DNA from: Plantactinospora mayteni
GTDB taxonomy: Bacteria > Actinomycetota > Actinomycetes > Mycobacteriales > Micromonosporaceae
Length of the DNA stretch: 64,000 nucleotides
Direction: 5' to 3'
NCBI RefSeq assembly: GCF_016862935.1
Contig: NZ_BONX01000046.1
Location: 39,687 to 103,686, forward strand
Position numbers and translations under genes: made by a program. The notes beneath the pieces were generated by a model. That model was not told the DNA's origin. It did no database searches and saw only the letters and a list, made by a program, of their open reading frames with translations. Of the stretch, positions 1 to 8,537 are shown piece after piece. The stretch's first letter is position 1; every line of letters starts with the position of its first letter.

Positions 1-1379
1 TCGCGCCCGGGATGATCTCCCAGGCCACCGGGCACCTGCACATGATCGCCCAGTTCCTGGTGCCGGCGATCCTCGCGGTGGTCTTCGACCGGCGCACCGA
101 CCGGGTCCTCCGGCGCGGCGTACTGCTCGGCGTGCTGGTCGGCTACCAGGTCTTCCTCGGTGAGGAGGTGCTGGCCTTCCTGGTACTGGCCTGCGGGGTC
201 TTCACCGTCGGCTACGCCGTCTCGGCCCCGAGGAACGCCCGGCGGCTGGCTCCGGCGTTCCTCGGCCGGCTCGGCGTCGGCACCGGGGTCGGGGTGGTGC
301 TGCTGGCGTACCCGCTGTGGTTCCAGTTCTTCGGGCCGGGGCACTATCGCGGGCTGCCGTTCGACCCGAAGGCGTACCCGCTGGACCTGGCGTCGTTCAC
401 CGCCGCGTCCCGACAGTCGATCACCGGTCACGAGTCGGTGCCGGGCATGCTCTCACCGAACCTGACCGAGGAGAACTCCTTCTTCGGGCTGGCCCTGATC
501 GTGCTCTGCGCGGTGGTGGCGATCTGGCTGTGGCGGCGACCGTTGGTGCGGGCGCTGGTGCTCTGCGTACTGATCTTCGCCGCGCTGTCGCTCGGCGAGA
601 ACCTGCGGCTGGGCGGGGAGGTGCTGGACCTGCCCGGCCCGTACCGGCTGGTCTCCGGGGTGCCGCTGATCGACCTGGCGGTGCCGGCCCGGTTCCCGCT
701 GATCTGCGTACCGGCCCTGGCGATCCTGCTGGCGCTCTCCTTCGACGAGGTCTTCCGGCGTGGGGCGGCGGACGGCCGTACCGGGGACGTCGCTGCGGCG
801 GGTGGCGGTGCGGTGCCGGTACCCGGGGCGGGGGTGGCCGGCGGGCGGGTGCCGATCCGGCTGCTCTGGACCGGGGCGGTGGTCGCGGTACTGCTGCCGC
901 TGGCCCCGACGCCGCTGCACACCAGGCCGGTCTGGCCGGTACCGGATTTCGTGGCCAACGGCGAGTGGCGGTCGTACGTGCCGCCGGGGCGTACCCTCGT
1001 GGCCGTGCCGCCGACCCGGGGCTCCGAGGGGACCGCCGGGATGTACTGGTCGGCCCGGACGGGGCTGGACTTCACCGCCCCGGGCGGCTACTTCATCGGA
1101 CCCACCGGCCCGGACGATCCGCAGGCGCGCTGGGGTGCGCCGGACCGCCCGACCGCGATACTGCTCGACCGGGTCGCCGCCACCGGCGAGGTGCCGTCGA
1201 TCGGCGACGTCGAACGGCGGCAGGCGATCGAGGACCTGCGGCACTGGCGGGCCGCGATCGTGGTGCAGGGCGGCCTGCACCGGGGCGTACCGGTCAAGGA
1301 GACCCTCGACCAACTGCTCGGGCCGGGCCGGGACATCTCCGGCGCCTGGGTGTGGGACGTCCGCGCCCTCGTCGACTGA
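1..1379 (+). CDS. Polytopic membrane protein, GT-C-like, 5' end missing
   Basis: This reading frame is already open at base 3 and runs to a TGA at 1377-1379; the first ATG in the window (base 12) is internal, because the preceding codons (A-P-G) align with FAPG in the paralogous protein encoded at 1492-3366. About eight hydrophobic helices fill the first 290 residues, then an extramembrane C-terminal part of about 150 residues follows, with a run GGYFIGP and a closing W-x-W-D-V-R motif that the paralog shares. The architecture resembles integral membrane glycosyltransferases of the GT-C type, but no catalytic motif can be assigned because the N-terminus is missing. A glycine- and alanine-rich loop of about 40 residues (around 770-850) is absent from the paralog. 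Substrate unknown. Confidence 0.8.
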   Translation, partial: APGMISQATGHLHMIAQFLVPAILAVVFDRRTDRVLRRGVLLGVLVGYQVFLGEEVLAFLVLACGVFTVGYAVSAPRNARRLAPAFLGRLGVGTGVGVVLLAYPLWFQFFGPGHYRGLPFDPKAYPLDLASFTAASRQSITGHESVPGMLSPNLTEENSFFGLALIVLCAVVAIWLWRRPLVRALVLCVLIFAALSLGENLRLGGEVLDLPGPYRLVSGVPLIDLAVPARFPLICVPALAILLALSFDEVFRRGAADGRTGDVAAAGGGAVPVPGAGVAGGRVPIRLLWTGAVVAVLLPLAPTPLHTRPVWPVPDFVANGEWRSYVPPGRTLVAVPPTRGSEGTAGMYWSARTGLDFTAPGGYFIGPTGPDDPQARWGAPDRPTAILLDRVAATGEVPSIGDVERRQAIEDLRHWRAAIVVQGGLHRGVPVKETLDQLLGPGRDISGAWVWDVRALVD

Positions 1380-1390
1380 GCCGACGCCCG

Positions 1391-1514
1391 GTCGGCCGAC
1401 GAGCAGCGGTCGGGAACGTCAGCCGAGGAGCGGCGCGGACGTCAGCCGACGAGCGGCGCGGACGTCAGCCCCACCGAGCGGCGGTCGGACCTCAGCCGAC
1501 GAGCGGTCGGACGT
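1391..1514 (-). repeat. Tandem array copied from the 3' end of the adjacent gene
   Basis: Read on the minus strand, the last 24 bases of the gene at 1492-3366 (codons for D-V-R-P-L-V-G plus TGA) are followed by four degenerate copies of the same segment, each 23-27 bases long and three of them still ending in TGA (complement of 1465-1467, 1442-1444 and 1419-1421). The offsets of 27, 23 and 23 bases place stop codons in all three frames. The paralogous gene at 1-1379 ends with one related copy only. See findings. Confidence 0.8.
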
Positions 1515-3366
1515 CCCAGAGCCAGACGTCGTCCACCCGCTGCCCCGGGCCGAACAGTCCGGCCAGCAGCACGTGCAGGGCGGGTGTGGCCGGATGGTCG
1601 CCGAGCACCACCACCGAGGCTTTCCAGAACCGCAGGTCCTCGATCGCCTGGCGGCGGTTCTCCTCGGTGACCACCGGTGCGGCGCCCCGGTCCATGGTCC
1701 CGTAGATCAGCAGGCTGGTCGGCCGGGACGGGGCGCCGAACACCCCGTAGCCCTCCGTGTCCGGCCCGATGAAGTAGCCGGCCGGGATCGGGAACTCCTG
1801 CCCGGTCAGCGCGCTCCAGCGCAGCGTGGAGAGGCCGTGCACGTTGCTCGGGATCGGCACCGGCACCAGGGTCCGGCCCGCCGGTACGTAGGGTCGCCAG
1901 GCCCCGGAGGTGATGAACTGCGGCGGCGGGTCGATCCGCATGGCCGGCAGCGGGCGCGGGATGATCGGCAGCAGCGCGAGCGCGATCGCGGCGTACGCCA
2001 TGATCCGCAGCCGTCGCCGGACCGGCTCGACCGGCCCGGCGACCTCGAGCGGGGCGCTGGCCGGGGTGCCGCCGTTCGAGGCGAACGGTCGGGGTCGGCT
2101 CTTCGCGACCTCGTCCCAGGCGAGTGCGACCAGGATGCCGACGGTGGCGACCGTGACCAGACTCAGCCGGGTCGGCATCATCATCTCGATCAGCGGCAGA
2201 TCCTCCGGCAGCAGGTGCCACGGCCCCTCGTGCTCGGTGAGCCGGCCGTCGTAGCGGATCTGCCGGCCCAGCGAGAAGAGCGCGAACCCGGCACCGAGCA
2301 GCGCGGCGATCCGGGCGGCGACGGAGGTCCGCCAGAGCAGCACCGCGACCAGCACGACCAGCCCGACGAGCGGCCAGCCCAGCCAGGTGTTCTGCTCGGT
2401 GACCCCGATGGTCTTCTCCACCTCCGGGGTGCCGGCGATGGTGTCCCGGGAGTAGGTGACGAAGGCCCGCAGGTCCTCGCCCCAGTTGTGGAAGACGCCA
2501 CCCTGAAGGCCGCGGTAGGACTGCGGGCCGTTGAACTGGTACCAGATCGGGTAGCCGGCCAGTAGCAGCGCCACCGCGCCGCCGACGCCGACGCCGCGGA
2601 GGAGGTTCCAGATCTGGTCGCGCATCCGCGACCAGCGGAAGGCGACGTAGAGCGGCACGACCACCGCGCAGGCCAGCGCGGTGAGCAGCAGCATCTCCTC
2701 GTTGATGAAGATCTGGTACGCCACCAGCAGCCCCAGCACCAGCCCGTTGCGCAGCCAGCGACCCGGCTCGGTGAGCCGGAACACCCGGACCACGATCAGT
2801 GGGAGCAGGAAGTTGGAGACGAAGTTCGGCTGCCCGTTGGCGTGGTGGATGATGCCGGGCGCGAAGCCGAGGAACGCCCCGCCGACGAACGCCGCGCCCC
2901 GCGAGGAGACCAGGTACCGGGAGAGCATCCAGTACGAGGTGCCGGCCGTCGCCGCGAGCGCACCGCCGAGATACAGCGCGTACGTCACCTGTGGGCCGAA
3001 CAGCCAGGTGAGTGGGGCCAGCGGCAGCGTGACGCCCAACAGCGAGGTGTTGGCCATCATGTTGACCCCGTCCGGGGCGTTCTGCCGGGCGGAGAAGAGC
3101 GGGTTCTCCAGGTGCTGCACCGAGTACGCGCCGTGCGCGAAGAGCCACTCGAACCAACTGTGGTCGGTCGGCAGGTGCGACGACACCCGGTGGTTGACGT
3201 CGACCCAGTAGTTGGCGCACACGAAGACGCCGAGCAGGACGTACGCTCCGATGGCCAGTACGTCGGCCCGCGCGGGAGTTCGGAAGAAACGCCTCTGTCG
3301 AGATCGACCGACTTCGGTCGAGCCGGCTTCGGCGTCCGAAGAATTGTCCACCACCGGAACTGCCAC
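1492..3366 (-). CDS. Polytopic membrane protein, GT-C-like
   Basis: About 624 residues from the preferred GTG at 3366; the open frame continues further upstream but there it overlaps the divergent gene's promoter and the composition stops looking coding. A short charged N-terminus precedes roughly ten transmembrane helices, then a C-terminal extramembrane domain of about 150 residues holding GYFIGP and ending W-L-W-D-V-R-P-L-V-G. A loop motif DVNHRVSSHLPTDHS after helix 1 is where GT-C glycosyltransferases keep acidic catalytic residues, so a lipid-linked sugar or mannosyl transferase is possible, but this is inference. It is a clear paralog of the convergent gene at 1-1379, sharing the blocks around GLLVAYQIFINEE, GYPIWYQFNGP and the C-terminal domain. 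No neighbour shows its substrate. Start codon uncertain by a few codons (another GTG pair lies 12-15 bases downstream). Confidence 0.8.
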   Translation of the reverse strand: MAVPVVDNSSDAEAGSTEVGRSRQRRFFRTPARADVLAIGAYVLLGVFVCANYWVDVNHRVSSHLPTDHSWFEWLFAHGAYSVQHLENPLFSARQNAPDGVNMMANTSLLGVTLPLAPLTWLFGPQVTYALYLGGALAATAGTSYWMLSRYLVSSRGAAFVGGAFLGFAPGIIHHANGQPNFVSNFLLPLIVVRVFRLTEPGRWLRNGLVLGLLVAYQIFINEEMLLLTALACAVVVPLYVAFRWSRMRDQIWNLLRGVGVGGAVALLLAGYPIWYQFNGPQSYRGLQGGVFHNWGEDLRAFVTYSRDTIAGTPEVEKTIGVTEQNTWLGWPLVGLVVLVAVLLWRTSVAARIAALLGAGFALFSLGRQIRYDGRLTEHEGPWHLLPEDLPLIEMMMPTRLSLVTVATVGILVALAWDEVAKSRPRPFASNGGTPASAPLEVAGPVEPVRRRLRIMAYAAIALALLPIIPRPLPAMRIDPPPQFITSGAWRPYVPAGRTLVPVPIPSNVHGLSTLRWSALTGQEFPIPAGYFIGPDTEGYGVFGAPSRPTSLLIYGTMDRGAAPVVTEENRRQAIEDLRFWKASVVVLGDHPATPALHVLLAGLFGPGQRVDDVWLWDVRPLVG

Positions 3367-3517
3367 GAGGCGCCATCGTACAGGTGGCTTCGCGTCCGAA
3401 TTGCCGCTACCCGCTCGGGTGTATCCGGAACGTGCCCGACCAGGATCGCGGCCATGCCGGGCACACCCGGGCGCCGGTCGGCGGCCCGGGCCGGACGAGC
3501 CGGGGGAGAGAGCAGAG

Positions 3518-4864
3518 ATGGCCACCATCGAGCTGGGTGAGTTGACCGCCGCGTCCCGCCCGGAGCCGGTCGGCCCGGTGCGGGCCGCGACCCGAGGGGC
3601 GGTCCGGCGTCGGATGCCCCGGTCGGGACTGCTCGCGGCGGTGCTGGTCGGGCTGCTCGGCACGGTGGCGGCCGGCGGCCCGTCACCCCGACCGTGGCCG
3701 GAGGCGACGATACCGACCCGGCTCGGCTCCATCGTCCTCGCCGATCGGGACTGGATGTTCGTCGTCGAACCCCGGCGGTCCGGTCGGGGCGCTCCGGAGT
3801 TGGCCGCGTACCGGCTGCCGGCGGCGGAACAGAGCTGGCGGGTGACGTTGTCGACCGACGCCGTCGGGAGCCTCCAGGTGGTCGGCGAGCACCTGCTGCT
3901 GGCCCGCTATCCGGAGCCGTTGCTGAGCAGGGCCGCGCGGCTGACGGTGCTGGACCTGTCGGCCGGCGCGGTGGTCTGGGAGCGCGAGGCGAGCCTGCTG
4001 GTGGTCGGCAACGGTGGTGAACTGGTGCTCTGGGCGACGGCCGAGGACTGGCAGCCGGGCGCGGAGAGCCGGCCCGGCAGGCTGGAGGCGGTGGATCCGG
4101 CCTCCGGCGCCGTGCGCTGGTCGCTGCCGGTGCCGGCCGGTGCCCTGCCGTCGTTCGACACGACGGTGGTCGACCCGGCGGCACCGGTCCGGGCCTCGAC
4201 GCTGGTCCTGGCCCTGCCGTCCGGCCGGGTCGAGGTGCGCGATCTCGGCACCGGCGCCGTCGTGCGGGCCGTCCAACTGCCGCCGCCGAGCGCCGGGCCG
4301 CAGGCCAACTGGCGGGCCGAGATCGCCGCCGGCCTGTTCCTGGTGTACGAGGAGAGCACGGTGACCGCGTACGGGCTGCCGTGGCTGGACCGGCGCTGGT
4401 CGGTCCGGACCCAGCCCGCCGTGGAGCAGGGGCCGTTCGGCTGCGGAGCCGACCTGTGCAGCCTGCGCCGCCCGCGCGGGGTACGCGTCTGGGATGCCGG
4501 GACCGGCGGTACCCGCTGGTCGGACGAGCGCTGGACCGGAATCTGGGCGGTCGGTGACGCCCTGGTCGCCGCCCGGGCCGGTACCGGCCCGACCGAGGCG
4601 CTCTCCGTGCTCGATCCGGCCACCGGGCGGGTACTCGCCGACCTCGGCGCCTGGGGACTCCTCACGCCGCACGGGTCGCGGTTCGTCGCCGTCCGGTACG
4701 GCGCGGATCGGCGGGCCTGGGTGGTGGAGTTCGATCCGGCGACCTGGCGGAGCCGGCTCCTGGCGGTGCTGCCCGGCGTCTCCGACGACTGCGGGCTGAC
4801 CGCGACGGCGCTGCACTGCCGGCGGCTGGACGCCTCGATCGGGGTGTGGCGACTGCCCGGATAG
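3518..4864 (+). CDS. Membrane-anchored PQQ-like beta-propeller protein
   Basis: 448 residues. The ATG at 3518 is chosen over upstream in-frame starts because a strong GGGGGAGAG lies just before it and because the upstream extension overlaps the divergent gene. One hydrophobic segment at about residues 30-50 (LLAAVLVGLLGTVAAGG) acts as signal anchor. The rest is made of repeated beta-rich units with patterns such as LTVLDLSAGAVVWE, LEAVDPASGAVRWSLP and LSVLDPATGRVLADL, typical of WD40/PQQ-like seven- or eight-bladed propellers (PQQ_2 type), probably exposed outside the membrane. A Cys pair in GCGADLC could form a disulfide. No cofactor-binding or catalytic residues can be named, so it is likely a binding or scaffold protein rather than a dehydrogenase. 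It precedes the two-component pair but 75 bases separate them. Confidence 0.8.
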   Translation: MATIELGELTAASRPEPVGPVRAATRGAVRRRMPRSGLLAAVLVGLLGTVAAGGPSPRPWPEATIPTRLGSIVLADRDWMFVVEPRRSGRGAPELAAYRLPAAEQSWRVTLSTDAVGSLQVVGEHLLLARYPEPLLSRAARLTVLDLSAGAVVWEREASLLVVGNGGELVLWATAEDWQPGAESRPGRLEAVDPASGAVRWSLPVPAGALPSFDTTVVDPAAPVRASTLVLALPSGRVEVRDLGTGAVVRAVQLPPPSAGPQANWRAEIAAGLFLVYEESTVTAYGLPWLDRRWSVRTQPAVEQGPFGCGADLCSLRRPRGVRVWDAGTGGTRWSDERWTGIWAVGDALVAARAGTGPTEALSVLDPATGRVLADLGAWGLLTPHGSRFVAVRYGADRRAWVVEFDPATWRSRLLAVLPGVSDDCGLTATALHCRRLDASIGVWRLPG

Positions 4865-4939
4865 CACCCCGGCCGGCGCCTGCGAGCAGTCACTTGTCGG
4901 GCACGGATAGGTTGTCCCCTACAGGCAGCCGGGGAGGGC

Positions 4940-5629
4940 GTGGTGCGGGTACTGGTGGTGGAGGACGAGCGCAACCTGGCCGACGCGATCGTCCGTGGGC
5001 TGCGTCGGCAGGGGATGGCGGTGGACGTCGCCTACGACGGCTCGGCCGGACACGAGATGGCCTTCGTCACCCGGTACGACGTGGTGGTGCTCGACCGGGA
5101 CCTGCCCGGCGTGCACGGCGACCAGATCTGTGCCGACCTGGTCACCTCGGGCGCCCTGACCCGGGTGCTGATGCTGACCGCCAGCGGCACGGTCGCCGAC
5201 CGGGTGGAGGGGCTCCAACTCGGCGCCGACGACTACCTGCCGAAGCCGTTCGCCTTCGACGAGCTGGTCGCCCGGGTGCAGGCGCTGGGCCGCCGGGCCA
5301 CCCCGGCCACCCCGCCGGTGCTGACCGTGGCCGACCTGGTGGTCGACCCGGCGCGACGGGTGGCGACCCGGGGCGGGGCGGCGGTCGACCTGACCCGTAA
5401 GGAGTTCGGCGTGCTGGAGGAGCTGGTCAAGGCGCGCGGTGCGGTGGTCTCCAGCGAGGAACTCCTGGAACGGGTCTGGGACGCCAACACCGACCCGTTC
5501 ACCACCACGGTCCGGGTGACCGTGATGACGTTGCGGAAGAAGCTCGGTGATCCCCCGCTGATCGAGACGGTGGTCGGTGCCGGCTACCGGGTACCGGACC
5601 CGTACGTGCCAGGGCAGGTGAGCGCGTGA
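4940..5629 (+). CDS. OmpR/PhoB-family response regulator
   Basis: 229 residues starting at a GTG preceded by GGGGAGGG. The receiver domain (about 1-115) has the acidic pocket E8-D9, phospho-acceptor D52 in VVVLDRDLPG, T at MLTASG and the conserved K in YLPKPFAF. A winged-helix Trans_reg_C domain follows (about 125-222), with DLTRKEFGVLEELVKARG and the recognition region TTTVRVTVMTLRKKLGDP ahead of GAGYRVPDP. It is a DNA-binding transcription regulator controlled by the histidine kinase encoded next, whose GTG overlaps its TGA by four bases (GTGA), so translation is coupled. The signal and the regulon are unknown; nothing in the window is an obvious target. Confidence 0.96.
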   Translation: MVRVLVVEDERNLADAIVRGLRRQGMAVDVAYDGSAGHEMAFVTRYDVVVLDRDLPGVHGDQICADLVTSGALTRVLMLTASGTVADRVEGLQLGADDYLPKPFAFDELVARVQALGRRATPATPPVLTVADLVVDPARRVATRGGAAVDLTRKEFGVLEELVKARGAVVSSEELLERVWDANTDPFTTTVRVTVMTLRKKLGDPPLIETVVGAGYRVPDPYVPGQVSA

Positions 5630-6999
5630 CCGTCTATCTGACCCGCCGTCGCCCCCGGGTACGGCCCACCCTGCGGCTCCGGCTGACCCTGCTCAACGGC
5701 ATCCTGCTGATCGGCGCCGGGGTGATCCTGGTGCTGCTCGCCTGGCTGCTGGTCGGGGACGTGCTGACCCCGGACATCCAGCTCAGGTCGAACCCGACGC
5801 TGGAGCTGTCCGACGGCCGGCGGGTCGGTGCGAGCCAGTGGCAGCAGGAGATGGCGCAGATCGCCATGCGGGAACTGCTGGTCAAGGGGTTGCTGGCGCT
5901 GCTGGTGATCAGCGTCGTCGGGGTCGCCGGGGCGTACGCGGTGGCCGGCCGGGCGCTCCGCCCGCTGCACCAGGTCACCTCGACGGCCCGACGGCTCGGC
6001 GAGGCCACCCTCGACCAGCGGATCCGCTACTCCGGCGCGGACGACGAGGTGGCCGAGCTGGCCGGCACCTTCGACGCGATGCTGGACCGGATCGGGGACG
6101 CCTTCGAGGCGCAGAAACGCTTCGTCGCCAACGCCTCGCACGAGCTGCGTACCCCGCTGGCGGTGATGCGTACCGAGATCGACGTCACGATGGCCGACGA
6201 CGAGGCGGACGTGGCCGAGTACCGGCGGATGGCCACGGTGGTCCGGGACGCCTCGGAGCGGGCCAACAACCTGGTCGACGCGCTCCTGGTGCTGGCCCGC
6301 AGCGAGGCGCAGTCGGGTCGCCGGTTGGCCCGGAAGGCGCCGACCGATCTCGCCGCCGGGGCCAGCGCGGCGCTCTCGGCGGTCCGGAACGAGACCACCC
6401 GGCTCAAGCTCCAGGTCGAGACGGCGTTGGCCCCGGCACCGGTGGTCGGCGATCCCGGCCTGCTGGAGCGGCTGGCCGGCAACCTGATCGAGAACGCGGT
6501 GCGCTACAACCACCTGCACGGCCGGATGTGGGTGCGTACCGGCTCCGATCCCGAGCAGGCCTGGCTGGTGGTCGGCAACACCGGCTTCGAGGTGGAGCAG
6601 GCGGACGTACCCGGGCTGTTCGAGGCGTTCCGCCGGGGTGGCCGGGAGCGGACCGGCGCCCGGGGGTCCGGGCTGGGACTGTCGATCGTCCGGGCGGTCT
6701 GCGACGCGCACGGCGGCACGGTCAGCGCGATCGCCCAGGACGGTGGCGGGCTGGAGGTGACCGTGACGCTTCCGGCGGCCGAGACCACTCCGGTGGTGGC
6801 CGCCTCGGCGGCGGTCGGCGGCGGCCCGGTCGGCACGCCGGTCCGGCCGGTGCCGGCGAACAGCACGGTCAGCACGGTCCCGCTCGGTTCGTCCGTCACC
6901 CGCGCCGCCCCGGCCGGCCTGCCGATCCCGGGTACGCCGCCCGAGGCGACTCCCGGCGCTCCGACCGGCCCGACAGGGGCTAGCCCTGGCAGCGGATGA
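5626..6999 (+). CDS. Sensor histidine kinase, HAMP type
   Basis: 457 residues. TM1 is at about 20-44, a short extracytoplasmic loop of about 40 residues follows, TM2 is at about 87-108, then a HAMP linker and the HisKA box with H172 in NASHELRTPL. The HATPase_c domain has the N box (NLIENAVRYN), a short G1 region and the G2 box GSGLGLSIV. The sensor loop is small, which suggests sensing of a small ligand, the membrane state or a partner protein. After the kinase core there is a proline-, alanine- and threonine-rich tail of about 70 residues without recognisable domain. It autophosphorylates and should pass phosphate to D52 of the coupled response regulator. Its stop codon lies in a palindrome shared with the convergent gene's stop. 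Confidence 0.95.
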   Translation: MTVYLTRRRPRVRPTLRLRLTLLNGILLIGAGVILVLLAWLLVGDVLTPDIQLRSNPTLELSDGRRVGASQWQQEMAQIAMRELLVKGLLALLVISVVGVAGAYAVAGRALRPLHQVTSTARRLGEATLDQRIRYSGADDEVAELAGTFDAMLDRIGDAFEAQKRFVANASHELRTPLAVMRTEIDVTMADDEADVAEYRRMATVVRDASERANNLVDALLVLARSEAQSGRRLARKAPTDLAAGASAALSAVRNETTRLKLQVETALAPAPVVGDPGLLERLAGNLIENAVRYNHLHGRMWVRTGSDPEQAWLVVGNTGFEVEQADVPGLFEAFRRGGRERTGARGSGLGLSIVRAVCDAHGGTVSAIAQDGGGLEVTVTLPAAETTPVVAASAAVGGGPVGTPVRPVPANSTVSTVPLGSSVTRAAPAGLPIPGTPPEATPGAPTGPTGASPGSG

Positions 7000-7010
7000 C
7001 TCCGGAGTCA
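6997..7010. other. Palindrome joining two convergent stop codons
   Basis: TGACTCCGGAGTCA is a perfect 14-base palindrome. Its first TGA is the stop of the histidine kinase gene and its last TCA is the complement of the stop of the DUF2637 gene. There is no room for another intrinsic terminator between the two genes, so the two transcripts must overlap at their 3' ends. Confidence 0.8.
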
Positions 7011-7946
7011 GGCGACCAGGTCGAGTTCGCGTACCTCGCGGCGGATCGCCCGCAGCCGGGCGGTGGTGATGCCGAGTTCCTGTGCCACGTCGGCGTCACT
7101 GGCCTCGGGCCGCTCCGCCTGGATCGCCGCGGCCAGGGCGGCGGTTTCGGTGATCGGGCGGCGCGGCTTGGCCGCCCGGCCGGTCGAGGCCCGCTTCCGG
7201 GCCGGTCCGGCCGCCGCCTGCCGGGCCGCCGCCTTCCCGGCCCTGGCAGCGGTTCCGGCGTCCGGTGCCGCCTCCGCACCCGTTCCCCGCGCCCCGTCGG
7301 GCAGGCCGGTTTCCGTCCCGCCGGAGGGGACGGCGAGGATCTCGCCGATACCCCGGCCGAGCGGCTCGACCGCGCCGAGCGACCCGCCGCCCGATGTCGC
7401 CGCCGGACGCCGACGGGTTCCGGCAGCCCCACCCGTTGCGGCGACCCGTTCGGATCCCAGGGCATGATCGAACTCTCCGCTCCGGGCGGACCCGGCCGCG
7501 CCGGCGGAATCCGCCGGGCCGGCCCTCACCGCCGCAACGGTCGTCGCGGCCTGGGCGGCGGAGATCCGGCCGCCCAGCTCGACCAGGCAGATGCTGGCCA
7601 CCACGATCAGGCCGTCGACCGAGAGCGGCAGCAGGTACGGCGACGCGCCCGTCTCGCCGTACCGGGCGGCCACCCCGACCATGTGCCAGTACGACACCCA
7701 GGCGGCGATCCCGGCGATGGTGGCGGTGGCCGCCATCCGGGCGTACGCCAGCGAGCGGCGGTGCACCGGTACCCGTGAGATCAACTCGACGGTGAGCAGC
7801 AGAGCCAGCGGTGGCCAGGCGGCGATGGCCTGGCTGATCGGGTTGTCCCAGGCGTGCAGGACGTTGGCCACCACCGAGACGGCGACCCCGAGGGCCAGGA
7901 TGGCGCGTACGGCCCAGCGGACCCGGCGAAGCTGTGGGAGGGGCAC
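7008..7946 (-). CDS. DUF2637 membrane protein with Ala-rich C-terminal extension
   Basis: 312 residues. Four hydrophobic helices lie in the first 140 residues (around 14-32, 40-58, 72-92, 105-123), with the motif WDNPISQAIAAWPPLALLLTVELISR that marks actinobacterial DUF2637 proteins. Some family members (SpdB-like) are linked to conjugative spreading in Streptomyces plasmids, others are chromosomal and uncharacterised. The C-terminal 170 residues are low-complexity Ala/Gly/Arg-rich sequence followed by a helix-turn-helix-like stretch (ERPEASDADVAQELGITTARLRAIRREVRELDL), which suggests DNA contact as in ParB/KorB-like tails. There are no plasmid genes nearby. The start is an ATG or GTG at 7946 preceded by AAGGAGTG. 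Function unknown. Confidence 0.85.
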   Translation of the reverse strand: MPLPQLRRVRWAVRAILALGVAVSVVANVLHAWDNPISQAIAAWPPLALLLTVELISRVPVHRRSLAYARMAATATIAGIAAWVSYWHMVGVAARYGETGASPYLLPLSVDGLIVVASICLVELGGRISAAQAATTVAAVRAGPADSAGAAGSARSGEFDHALGSERVAATGGAAGTRRRPAATSGGGSLGAVEPLGRGIGEILAVPSGGTETGLPDGARGTGAEAAPDAGTAARAGKAAARQAAAGPARKRASTGRAAKPRRPITETAALAAAIQAERPEASDADVAQELGITTARLRAIRREVRELDLVA

Positions 7947-8248
7947 CGGTCACTCCTTGCCTGTCGTCGTGCTTCCTCTCGGCCCAGCGGACCAGCCGGC
8001 CTGACCGCTCATCCTTACGGCCGAAGCGGTCCAGCCGGTGTACCGGCCGAATTTACGGCGTGTCGCTCACCGCCTGGTGGCCTTCCATGTGCTTGGCGTT
8101 GCCGCGACCGCCCGCGCCCGGCCCGCCGGATCGCCCTGCCGGGTCCTGGCCGGTCGGTTGCGCCCCGTTGTCCAGCCCGGGACGCGGACCGCACAGCCCA
8201 GAAGGCAGGCGATGGTCGGGACGAGTCGCACCCCGGCTGTTCGCGAGG
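7947..8248. other. Gene-free stretch of about 300 bases
   Basis: This stretch holds the upstream side of two divergent genes (DUF2637 and the VapBC module). Open frames exist on the plus strand but are arginine- and proline-rich shadows without start sites or family resemblance. The ribosome-binding site for the DUF2637 gene lies at its left edge. Nothing else is recognised. Confidence 0.6.
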
Positions 8249-8276
8249 TAGCCTAAGCTGTTAGCTAACCCGGGAG
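8249..8276 (+). promoter_or_regulatory. Probable vapBC promoter and autorepressor site
   Basis: A -10-like TAGCCT lies at 8249-8254. A perfect 10-base palindrome GTTAGCTAAC at 8260-8269 would cover the transcription start, and GGGAGG at 8272-8277 is the ribosome-binding site, five bases from the ATG at 8283. Antitoxin-toxin complexes of this type usually bind such palindromes to repress their own operon; that role is inferred here. Confidence 0.6.
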
Positions 8277-8282
8277 GTGGTC

Positions 8283-8537
8283 ATGTCGTCCGAAGCCGTG
8301 CACTACAACATGCATGACGCCAAGACCCACCTGTCGCGGATCATCGAGCGAGTGGAACGTGGCGAGGAGGTCATCATCGACCGGGCGGGCACCCCGGTGG
8401 CGAAAGTCGTGCCGCTGGTGCACCGGGTCAACCGCACGGCCATCGGCTCCCTCGCCGGACAGCTGGACCTGTCAGGTGACTGGGACTCGCCCCAGACCAA
8501 TGACGAGATCGCCGCCGACTTTGGCATCGGCGCATGA
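8283..8537 (+). CDS. Phd/YefM-family antitoxin (VapB-like)
   Basis: 84 residues. The ATG at 8283 is preferred to the GTG at 8277, which would overlap the ribosome-binding site. The N-terminal half (AVHYNMHDAKTHLSRIIERVERGEEVIIDRAGTPVAKVVPL) is a textbook Phd/YefM fold: DNA-binding and dimerisation region with the conserved N-x-x-x-A-K and GEEVxIxRxGxPVA elements. The disordered C-terminus (about 55-84) would wrap the toxin's active site. Its stop overlaps the toxin start as ATGA, so the two are co-translated. Base composition around the module is less GC-rich than the flanking genes, in line with toxin-antitoxin mobility. Confidence 0.93.
   Translation: MSSEAVHYNMHDAKTHLSRIIERVERGEEVIIDRAGTPVAKVVPLVHRVNRTAIGSLAGQLDLSGDWDSPQTNDEIAADFGIGA

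Noticed and set aside
7008..7946. DUF2637 protein as sign of an integrated conjugative plasmid.
   Set aside because: No FtsK-like TraB, integrase, att site or replication gene is seen nearby; chromosomal DUF2637 proteins are common.
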